A stretch of 64,000 nt of DNA from Kentomonas sorsogonicus. Taxonomy: Eukaryota > Euglenozoa > Kinetoplastea > Trypanosomatida > Trypanosomatidae. A program made the position numbers and the translations under genes. The notes under the pieces are model-generated. The model saw nothing but the letters and a program-made list of their open reading frames with translations, was not told where the DNA came from and did no database searches. Within the stretch, counting starts at the first letter, position 1, and each line of letters starts with the position of its first letter. The stretch spans positions 545,001 through 609,000 of the forward strand of contig JAQOSZ010000009.1 of the NCBI GenBank assembly GCA_030347455.1, given 5' to 3'. Positions 1 to 9,333 of this stretch are shown piece after piece.

Positions 1-2
1 GC

Positions 3-3000
3 GGCATCGAGGCGACCCTCGAGGGGATCACGACGCAGGCGTTTGTGTTGCCGCAGCTCTTCGGTCTCGCTGACGGCGCCAACCAGCCGAAGGACCCGCG
101 GACGGGGGCCGGCGACAGCGGCACAGGAAGCCCGAAGGCGACTCCAGGGGCACCGCCGGCCGCGGGTCGCCTGCGGCTCTTGGGCCGCGTCGCGTACACG
201 AACACCTCGCTCCAGCTCATTGACGACGACACGGCGTCTGCGGGCACGGGCGGCGCCGCTGGCGCTGGCGCCACTGTGGGCCCTCCTGACATCCTCAATT
301 TCCTGGAGCGGCGACCGCGGCAGCGCACGCGTTCGTTGCCTTCTGCGACCCGGCTCGGCAGCGGCAGCACCAACGCCGGTAACCTCCTCCGCCCACCGCC
401 GCGCCAGGCCTCTCAGTACCGGTCGCAGGGGAGCGCAGTGGCCGCGACGACATCCGTGGTGCAGCCACCGTCAGCGGCGCCGGAGGAGTACCGCGTGAAG
501 CGCTTCACGGAGGCCGCCGAGGCACACGCGGACGGCGCGGCGGGGGCGGCGCGGCTCCCGCTGCTGGACCGGCTGCCCGTGGTGCTGCAGGGGCTGCTGG
601 CGGCCGCCCACCGCGGCAAGGCGACCGCTCTCGCGTGCCGCATCGCCGACGTCGGCGTCCCCGGCGTCATGCAGTGCGCCGAGGGCAACCTCTTCCGGGC
701 GGTGCTGGATCAGTACTGGCTGCGGCCGAACCTGCGCCCGCTGCTGCCGTCGGCGCTCTTCATGTACGCCAAGAGCTGCTACGTGGACCCGCAGCTCGTG
801 AACGTGGACAAGCTCCGCACGCAGCTCGCGCACGTCTGCGGCGAGGTCCTCGCTGAACCCGTCGACGTGCCGCTGCCGACGGCCGCCGATCACGGCGAGC
901 CGGCCACCGTTGCCGCCGCCGCTGCTGCCGCCGCGGGGCCGCCCGGGGCGTGGCAGCACGCGACGCTGGGCCCATACGCTGGGGAGGATGGGCAGCGCGT
1001 GCTGGCGGCGTCGCTGCTCGCGCTCATGTGCCTCCACATACCTGATGTGTGGGCGACGTGCAGCAAACAGAACGTGGTCTTCCCGCTGTGCTGCCAGCTC
1101 ATTTGCCTCTGTGGAGAGACGGTAGCTGAGGAGGAAGAGGAGGGAGGGATCGATGCGGAGGAGGAGGAGGAGGCAGAGACAGACACCGAAGAACGACAGG
1201 TGCGCTGTGCTGCTCCCGCTCTCCCTCCTCGCGCTCTTTTCCACGCTGCTGCATCGGTGGAGTCCTCCGGCTGCGGCCGCCCCTGCTGCCGGCAACGGAG
1301 AGGCCGACAAGGACGAGGACGACGCCGCGCCCAATGAGGAGCTGGTGGCACTCTTCTCGTTTGCCCTCAAGGGCCTGGAGGGGCTACGGCGCTCTCGTGC
1401 CCCCGTCCTCCGCGCAGCCTCGTGTCGCGCGCTGGCACACGTGCTCGGCACGGAGACCGTCCCTCTGACGATACGTGAGGAGTACGCCAAGGCAATCGAG
1501 CGGCGCCTCAGCGGCGCCCCCAGCGAGGGCAACACGGACGTGCGTCTCGAGCTGGTCGGCGCGGCGTCGGTGCTGTGCCGCTGGCTGCTGGCCCAGCTCA
1601 CGCCGCACGCCACCCTGCAGGAGATGAGCGAGTACGCCGCCTACTGGAACTGCAGGTGGTACCTGCAGCCGGGCACAGGGGAGCCCGCCCCGTCGTTGGA
1701 GAGGTCGGCCGCCACCGTCGCGGAGGAGGATGAGGCTGCTGCTGCTGCTGCTAGTGGCGGCAACGACAGCGGCCAGAACATCGTCGCCAACACCAGCTTC
1801 TGTGCCGGGGCGGCTCGCCAGCGGCTGCACCATCCCACGTCGCGCGCCGGGCATGCGACGGCGGCGGCGGCGGCGTCGCTCAGGTCGCCGCGCGCGCGCG
1901 CTGTCGGGGCGTCGCTACTTGTCAGCGGCAGCCTGTGGCCCCCTCCCGGTCCGGCGGCCGATGGCGGCGGTGGTGGCGGTGATCTGCAGCGCCGGCGTGT
2001 GCGTCTTCTGCTGCCGTCGCTGTGCGGCCTCATCCGGCGTCTTGTGCTCTTCTCCACCGACAGCTGCCCGTTTGTCGCCTCCCACGGCCGCCGCGTGATG
2101 CAGGAGGAGGTGCTGCCCCAGCTGCGCCCTCAGCGCTTCGAGGCGAGACAGACGCGGGGTGGCGGCGGCGGCGGCGGCACAGCTAGCACCCGCGAGCCTG
2201 ACACGCAGGCGTTCCACACCACCCGCACCTTTGAGCAGCTGCGGGAGCACCTGGGCACCGCGGAGGCCTTTGCGTACCCTCCGGCAGAGGAGCACCAGGC
2301 ACTGTACCGCGCCTTCTTCGCGAGCATGCTGCGCGGTGGCGTCTCCGTTGGCGTTTTCCCCTTGGGCGGCGACGGCGACGGCGGCGACGGTAGCGGCGAT
2401 TACGTCACCGCAGCGGACGTACTGCAGCAGCGCTCGATGGATGCGGAGGGCGCCGGCGTCGGCGGCGCTGCGGGCGCGGCGCTCTCCAACGCCTCTTTCT
2501 CGGGCGCGACCCAACTGGGCAAGGTGAGGAGTGCCGTCGACTTGTCTTCCCCGATGTCGCGCGAGCCGCGCCCGCAGAACTGGTCGTTTGCGGGCCCTGC
2601 CGCCGCGGACCGTCTCGCCACCTCGGCCGCCACCGCCACCAACAACAGCGCCGTGCAGCGGGACCGCAGCCAGAGCCACCAGCGGCGGCGCGGGGGTGGG
2701 GGCGGCCGCGGCCTGGACGACGACGAGGATGGCGGGCAGGGCGGGGGCGGCAGCGGCGAGACGGCGCTGCGGGTGCTGCCGGCCGATGACGACGTGGCGC
2801 TCGCGGCGTACGTGCACGCGCTGCTTGGCTTCCTGGCGGAGCTGCAGCTCGTGCCCCCCGACGACCGCGACCCCCGCTGCGTCTTCAACGTCGCGCGCAG
2901 CGTCGATGCGGACACGCACCTGCAGGCCGTCGCGGCCTCCCTCGCCGCTACCAAGTACAGCCAACGCGTTGCCGGCGCTGCAGCAGGAGGTGTTCCCCCT

Positions 3001-4306
3001 GATGCGGGCAACAACAACGACGAGCATGACGAGGAGGACGAGGATGGCAAAGGCGCGAAGGGGATGCAGCTGCTGGGGGCGTGCGGTCCCTGCGATGCCG
3101 TCGGCGCCCTCTTCCACCCGTCGCGGCAGCAGCTGCTCACGTGGTCGGCGCATAATGCCGTGCAGTGCTGGGAGTACGCGCGGGCGGGCCAGCGGCGTGG
3201 CCGCGGCGACAGTGGCGGCGGCAACCTTCTCCTGCAGTTGAGGCAGACAACAGGAGCGGGGTACACTCTGCCACAGTTGCTGCGGCGCGCCGCAGTCCCG
3301 TGGGGCAGCACGCTGGAGCCGCGCTGCCGCTACAGCCTCTCTCCCAGCACGGAGCCGCCCTCGTCGGTACGCCTACCCCGGCGCTCTGCCGCCGCCGCTG
3401 CGTCCTCGCCCCTCTCCTCCGCCGCCTGCGGCCCCCGCCCCATCCTCCGCTACCAGCAGATCGCCGCCACGCATCTTGTCGACCCCGCCTGCCGGCAGCC
3501 GCTCGTGTGCCACGTGCTGCGCAACGGCGACGTCGCGCTGGTCGGCCACGACGCCCTCGACGGCGCCCCGCAGCTCGCGGCCTGCTTCGCGACCTCCGCC
3601 GAGCCGTGGGTGATAGGCGTCAGCGGCGCGGAGCGGCGGCGGGTGCGCGGCGTCGTGCTACCAACCGCTGTCTGGCGCGCTCAGTGTCGGCACGGCGCGC
3701 GGGGCGGTGTCCACGTGGGACCTCTGCGGCGAGCGCTGTGCCGGCGTCGTGCGCCTGAGCGACGGGGACGCGACCCTCCCGCCCTCCGCGCTCGCCGCGC
3801 ACCCCGACGCACCGTGGGTGGTGGCCGCTGCCGCCGCCGACAGGCCGGTGCTGTTGTGCGACACCCGCAGCGGGCGGCGCGCTGGAGAGTTCGCGAGCGG
3901 CGGCGCTGGTGGCCTCTTTTTCTGCGAGCGCTACTGCAGTGCGCTGCTGTGCCTCGGGTCGGCAGGGGCGACGCTCTGGGACTGCCGCCACGACCGCGAG
4001 CCGCTGTGGCACCTGCCCGCAGACTCCGCGCCTTTCGGAACCGCAGGGTACCCTGCCACGCGCGTGCAGGGCTCCAGCGAGCGGCTGCTCTTCGCAGCCG
4101 TCACGACCGGCGGGTGGCGCACGGGCCTGCTCTTGCCCCCCGCCGGTGCACCGGCGAGCAGCGTGACGCACAGCGGCTGGCGGGAGATGCCTGGCGGAGC
4201 GCCCCCCGATGCGCTGGAGCTGCACCCGTACCTCCCGCTGGCGGCGGCGCGGCTCGGCGAGCGGCTGACCCTCTTCGGCCGTCTTCACTGCTGCGGCGTC
4301 CTCTAG
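3..4306 (+). CDS. RPTOR: Raptor-like TOR complex 1 subunit, 5' end missing
   Basis: The gene is open from the window edge, so its N-terminal caspase-like part is missing. About 1430 residues are visible. A HEAT-like segment at about 565-790 contains RLPVVLQGLLAAAHRG and NLRPLLPSALFMYAKS. These line up with human Raptor QLPIVLQVLLSQVHR and ELRPLLVFIWAKI as I recall them. More HEAT-like sequence follows at about 1345-1660. A C-terminal WD40 region runs from about 3088 (ALFHPSRQQLLTWSAHNAVQ) to 4290 (ALELHPYLPLAAARLG), as in Raptor. Raptor presents substrates to the TOR kinase in growth control. Long Gly/Ala/acidic insertions separate the conserved parts. The frame changes near 1190, in an acidic linker, and near 3660. 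I infer assembly indels because the protein resumes in register. The alternative is another HEAT-WD40 scaffold. Confidence 0.72.
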
Positions 4307-4876
4307 CCCTGTCTCCCCCTTTTTTTTTTGTATCTGGCCGGCACTTTTTGGTGTTGCCTGCTCCATTTTTAATCGCGCGCGACGATGACGCGCCTCTTGA
4401 CACGCTCACCTTCTAAACATCGACACATGCCCGCTTCCCATTGCCGCTGAGTTCGCTGACTTGTAATCATATTACAACCTTCCTGTCATCATATCTATAA
4501 CGTGACAAAATATGATGAAGGTGCGCGTTAACACAATATATATCAGTGATACAAAGAAATAGGAGGGACAACAGGCATGAAAGCAGTGCTGTATCATTCT
4601 TCTGTACTCTCACCCCCTCCCTCCTGCTGGTGTAGCGTCTCTCTTTTTTTTTTTCTTTCCCCTTCAGCGTACCCTAACCCACTCCCTTTCACTGCGCCCT
4701 TCCCCCTCCTTTTCATACACTTATGTCTCTTCAGCCGTTTACTATTCAACAACACATTTACAGTCCGTCCGTCTTTCTCTCTAGCGGAAAGATATCGAAT
4801 TTGAACTTTCTCCTTCCCCTTCTTTTTTTCTTTTCTAACTAGCACCACTCGCTACCTCCTTCCGGACAACGTAATC
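4307..4876. other. Intergenic: Raptor 3'UTR and next gene's 5' region
   Basis: No gene seen. The first half is AT-rich 3'UTR with a TATATATC-type stretch around 4535. The second half is strongly pyrimidine-rich and leads to a candidate splice acceptor at 4841-4842. Confidence 0.7.
4806..4842 (+). promoter_or_regulatory. Putative spliced-leader acceptor for the gene at 4877
   Basis: A run of about 30 pyrimidines ends in the first AG (4841-4842) before the ATG at 4877. This is the usual trypanosomatid trans-splice layout and predicts a 5'UTR of about 34 bases. Transcript 5' ends were not available. Confidence 0.5.
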
Positions 4877-5848
4877 ATGGGTTGCGGCGGAAGCAAGGAG
4901 GAGAAGAAGGACGACAAGAAGCCCGCCAACAAGGCGGCGTCGCCCAAGAACAACGAGACGACTGGCTCTCCGAAGAACAAGGACGCTGCTGCGGCTTCTC
5001 CCAAGAACAAGGAGGATGCCAAGAAGAAGGAAGCCGCCGCCGCGTCGCCGAAGAATAAGGAGGCCGTTGCCAAGGACACCAAGGAGGCTGAGGACGCCAA
5101 GGGCGTCACCCCAAAGGAAAGCGCCGCCGCCCCCGCCCCTGCCAACGAGCCTCAAGAGGCGGAGAAGGCTGCCGCCGCTGCCGCCCCTGCTGCTGCTGAG
5201 AAAGAGGAAGCCGCCCCCGTCTCTGCCCCTGCGGCCCAAGAGGCCCAGGAGGCCCCCGCGGAGCCCGCGACGGCGCCGTCGGAGCCCTTCCACGACCCCC
5301 CGCAGGAGACGGAGGCCGAGGCCGCCCCCCAGGAGCCGGAGCCGGAGGAGGAGCAGGAGCAGCAGCAGGAACAGGTGACGGTGCCGCCGCTGGACCTGAA
5401 CGGCGCGACCAAGGAAAACCCGCAGAGCCGACGCAAGTCGCTCCAGGTGGACCACAAGACGGTCGAGTTCGCCGGCCCCGGACCCTCCAGCGACTTCCCC
5501 TTCCAGGAGATCTACCAGTGCTTCGACGAGGGCAACGGCCTGCTCTTCCGCCTCGTCAACGTGCCGCGCCACTCGTGGGCCTTCTACAACGACAGCGAGG
5601 AGTACATTATGCGCATCGCCATCACCTTCGGGCAGGAGAGCGCCGTCAAGCCGCTGGGCGAGGCGCAGATGACGATGCACGAGGAGGAGACGGGGCGCTG
5701 CACCATCGAGGTGGACGTCGCCCCCGGGCAGACGCAGCTCTTCATGCGCGGCGACTACAACGGCATGGTCAGCTCCTACGACGCCGACCCCATCCCGTAC
5801 GAGGAGCGCAAGAAGGCCGCGGAGGCGGCAGCAAACACTTCGCAGTAA
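4877..5848 (+). CDS. Dually acylated calpain-related (DUF1935) protein with long Lys/Ala/Pro arm
   Basis: 323 residues. The start MGCGGSKEE gives Gly2 for N-myristoylation and Cys3 for palmitoylation, the pattern known to send small myristoylated proteins to the flagellar membrane. Residues 8 to about 195 are low complexity: four SPKN(K/N) repeats, then Ala/Pro/Glu-rich sequence. From about residue 205 comes a small kinetoplastid calpain-related domain (FDEGNGLLFRLVN, then SWAFYNDS at about 233-240), ending in a charged tail. No papain-like cysteine protease domain is present, so it is calpain-related in name only and probably structural. It is the first member of the cluster. The long arm may act as a spacer that holds the domain away from the membrane; that is inference. 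Confidence 0.88.
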   Translation: MGCGGSKEEKKDDKKPANKAASPKNNETTGSPKNKDAAAASPKNKEDAKKKEAAAASPKNKEAVAKDTKEAEDAKGVTPKESAAAPAPANEPQEAEKAAAAAAPAAAEKEEAAPVSAPAAQEAQEAPAEPATAPSEPFHDPPQETEAEAAPQEPEPEEEQEQQQEQVTVPPLDLNGATKENPQSRRKSLQVDHKTVEFAGPGPSSDFPFQEIYQCFDEGNGLLFRLVNVPRHSWAFYNDSEEYIMRIAITFGQESAVKPLGEAQMTMHEEETGRCTIEVDVAPGQTQLFMRGDYNGMVSSYDADPIPYEERKKAAEAAANTSQ

Positions 5849-6882
5849 GTGCCTGGCCTGCTTGCCGGAGTCTAGCTCCTTCTTTCTCTCTCGCTCTCTC
5901 TCACTCTGTCTCACTCTGGCTCTCTCTCTATGTTGGTTTCTCTCCAACTGTCAACATAGAATCCGAGAGCGAGGAAGAGAAGAGGGATTAAAAGCCATTA
6001 CCACATCACTGACAAGGAGGACAAACAAAAAAAGTAACATTACTCTAATTAACCACCAAAACAATCCTAATTAAAAGATCGCTAGATACGAATGATCATT
6101 CCTATTTTTTGCCCTCTACTCCCTCTTTCCTTCTCTTCTTGTTTGCGCTTCATTATTGCTTTTAGACACCGACACTGTCTCGTGTGGTGTGGACGGGCCG
6201 ACGTCCACCCTCCACACCCCTACCGCTGTACCTGTTTCTTATTTGTTTATCATAGTTTTTCGTGCGCCACCTTTTTTTGTTACCCCCCCTCTCTTCTCTT
6301 CTCGCACTGCGCGTTATTGCTCTTACATTCTTGTACCTTGCTACTTTCAAGGTTTCTGCGGAACTAATATTAATCCGCTTCCCCCCCCCCCTTGTGTCGA
6401 CACAAGACAAGAAGCAAAGGCCGCACAAGACTCTCTCAGCGAAGTCTGTCACCTTTTCTACGGCTCTTCCCTGATTGCCTCTTGGTGTATAAAGTGTTTA
6501 CGTTTCTTTCCCCTACTTTCTGCGCCCTTCACTCTTCCGCTCTTGCCGTTTACTTGTACTGACACGTTGACGCCGAAGCTTCAGAGAGAGAGAGATCCCA
6601 GCGTTGTGTCATGTACTGTGACAATATGTTTGCTACAACGCATGCCTCGTTCCATCACCACCACCACCACCTCGTATTCATTTCTTCATTCATACCCCAC
6701 TCTTCTCCTCTTTCCACACCCACTAAACGATTTCAGGTTCCACTCTTTTTTCTCCTTTTGCTCTCTTCGATACCTCCGTTTCCTTGGTTCCTCCCCCGAG
6801 TCCCGCGCTCTTGTCGGTCTGTACACACACACACAAACAAATCTACCCACTCACCTCTTCTTCCTCTTCGCGTCAATCAGTC
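5849..6882. other. Intergenic: pyrimidine-rich, no gene
   Basis: CT-rich 3'UTR (5880-5945), an A-rich patch (6000-6080), then long pyrimidine tracts. A likely acceptor for the next gene is the AG at 6799-6800 after the tract at 6737-6796. No coding signal seen. Confidence 0.65.
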
Positions 6883-7677
6883 ATGGGCTCCGGCGCTTCC
6901 TCTGGCGGCAAGTCCACCTGCACGCTCTTCTACAACTTCAACCCCGACAAGGCGGTGGTGCCGCAGGCGACGCTGCCCATCAAGCAGTCGGACGGCACCG
7001 TCAACGCCCCCAAGGACGGCTGCGACGCGATGGTGACGCGGCTGCGCAAGAGCGGCCCCGACAGCAAGGAGCTCAGCGCCCCGTACCTCATCACCTACCT
7101 GATGAACACGCAGGGCCGCCTCACCGCGGAGCGCCAGCGCCGCCCGGGCGATAAGACCCGCTGGTGCTTCTTCAACGACAGCTTGACGCACGAGGCGCGC
7201 TTCACCTTCACCGTCTACGACCCCAAGGCCGCCGAGGGCAATCCCGGCGTGACCCCCCTGTGCGTCCCCACCCCACACGGCAACGCCACCGACGCGAAGA
7301 ACGTCAAGGCGGGCGACTCGACCACCAGCGCCAACAGCGCCTACATCGAGATCGACGAGAACATCTCCGTCGACGACTTTCGCGCCATCTTCCCCAACAC
7401 GATCCCGGCCGACCAGGCGGAGAAGCTCGACCGCCTCAACGACAACGCGCGCGTGACGGAGTACTTCATCGCGCTCGCCCCGGGCGGCAGCATCGCCGTG
7501 GTTGACGGCAACCTCAAGGGCTACACCCTCAAGGTGCTCATTATCCCCTTCAACCGCAAGCGCAGCATCGCCGTCGTGGGCCGCGGCCTCAACGCCGAGG
7601 CCGCCCGCAAGCTCCGTCTGGAGCCCGGCGCCGTGGGCAGCAAGAGCTACACCCACTCCCTCCTCTTCCTCGCCTAG
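6883..7677 (+). CDS. Myristoylated divergent DUF1935-like protein, compact form
   Basis: 264 residues. I chose ATG 6883 (MGSGASSGGK) rather than an upstream in-frame ATG because it restores an N-myristoylation site and lies behind the pyrimidine tract. Ser at position 3 means no dual acylation. The core contains YLITYLMNTQGRL, then RWCFFNDSLTHEARFTFTVYD at about 93-113. FFNDS occupies the place of the W(A/G)(F/Y)YND(T/S) motif of the calpain-related domain. The second half has ARVTEYFIALAPGG and IIPFNRKRSIAVVGRGL. These align with the 740-residue neighbour at 9334, so the two are paralogues, and this is the compact form. Function unknown. By analogy with SMPs it is a membrane-attached structural protein. 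Confidence 0.85.
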   Translation: MGSGASSGGKSTCTLFYNFNPDKAVVPQATLPIKQSDGTVNAPKDGCDAMVTRLRKSGPDSKELSAPYLITYLMNTQGRLTAERQRRPGDKTRWCFFNDSLTHEARFTFTVYDPKAAEGNPGVTPLCVPTPHGNATDAKNVKAGDSTTSANSAYIEIDENISVDDFRAIFPNTIPADQAEKLDRLNDNARVTEYFIALAPGGSIAVVDGNLKGYTLKVLIIPFNRKRSIAVVGRGLNAEAARKLRLEPGAVGSKSYTHSLLFLA

Positions 7678-9333
7678 AGCCGCGAGACAGGCCCCTGCGC
7701 GCGGGCGCGACTGGACGACGGCGCCAGAGTATGGGGGGCTAGAAAGGGCTAACTACAGAACGAGTCGAGGAGAATGAACAACAGGAAGAAAAATTGAGGC
7801 GTGAAGCAGTGAAGAGAGAGAGAAAGGAAAAAAAAAGATGTGTGCATGCAGAAATGAACACAAGACTTCTCTTCTTCTTCCTCCCTCACCGTCCTCCTCT
7901 TCGAAACAACGAAAAAAAAAAGGCGTTCGACTTTCTTTTTAGTTCTTGACTTTCTTATCCATCTCTTCCCCCCCCCCTTCTTGCTTGACGCGCCTTATCC
8001 ATCATGTACATATTTAATGTTAGCTTCAGCAAGTAAAGTACCGTTTGCCTTTGCCTTTTCCTCTATCTGTTAACATGTTTGCGAGCAACCCATTAACTGA
8101 AAAAAAAAGATAAAAGAACTCTATATTCTCTCCATTCTTTGTATTTTATTTCTCTTCATATATATATCTATCTATATCAGCCCTGTGGATTAAAAAAATA
8201 AAAAACAATGAATAACTCGGAAGCGTCTCGTCAGCTGCCTTGAAAAGAGGATTTTCAGTGCACGAGTACCTTCTTCTTCAAAGTAAAACTGAAGTGCCGT
8301 TGGTGCAGTTTCCGCTTTCTTCTTTTTCCTCGGTCTTTTCTTTTTGGTTTCTCTCTCCCTCCCCCCTCCCCTTTCTCCTCTTTCTTGCCAACAACGCTAT
8401 GAGCACCCAAAAATAAGCAGTTTGTTGCTTGTTTTTTTTTCTATGTGACCGAGTATAAGCAGCTCAGTTTTGGCATTTCATATTCACTTTCCTCTCTACC
8501 TTTTTGTTTTTCTTCTCGTGCCCCTCCATTTCCTGTGTTGAACAATACAACAATGCGTCTTTTACGAAGGACATCGAAACCGAAACCGAGAAAGACAAAC
8601 CACTGAAAAAAAATAACAAAAGAGTAACCAATGCCGCTGTCTGCTCCTGACGCGCACTGATGTGAAGTGGAATGCAGTACTACTGAGAATTCTACTTCGC
8701 CGACGCACGGAAGCGCATGACGTGTGAAGGACTATCTTCTGAGTCTCTTGACGACACCTCGACCTGACGCCTGCTTCCGATGTTGCCTTTTCACCGCTGA
8801 TGATGAGATGACGCGTCCGAAAAAGTGTGTGTATCCCGCTCACCATTTTCACTGTATCTCCCTTCTTCTCTCCCTGGAGGAAAAAGAAAAAAGAAGAGTC
8901 GAAATCTGATTAGGTAGTAGTTCCCCCATCGCTGGAGGCAACAACAGACACACGAAGGCTCTTCATATCCAGTCGCCTTCCTGATCCAGCACTTCTTTCC
9001 TTCCTTCTTCTTGTTGCTTTGTTGCCAGGCTACACACACACATTTTCTTTTTTTCTTTCCGACCTTCTTTCTTCTTTCCCCGCCCCTCTTGTACATTTGA
9101 CTCTGTCACTTCTTTTTCTCTTTTAACTACGTTCTTTTTTTTTTTTTACTCTATTATATATAGCGCGTACCTCCCTTCCCTCTTCTTTCTTGTCCCACAC
9201 TGTCCCTTTTCGGCAAGAAAAGCACATCCCACAGCGACCTTTGCCTGAGGTTGTTCATACAATCATCCCTCAAAGCACTACCACCACTACCTATAAACCC
9301 TATTCATATTCCCCCATCTAGTTAGTGAACGCG
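7678..9333. other. Intergenic: long AT/pyrimidine spacer
   Basis: No gene seen in 1.65 kb. It holds A-rich 3'UTR sequence, short TATA/TATCTA repeats near 8158-8180, and several pyrimidine tracts, the last at about 9100-9220. A late AG at 9320-9321 lies 12 bases before the next ATG. Confidence 0.6.

Noticed and set aside
6156-7154. 332-codon frame starting upstream of the 6883 gene
   Set aside because: Its first two thirds translate pyrimidine-rich spacer (Phe/Leu/Ser) and its end is an out-of-phase shadow of the 6883 gene.
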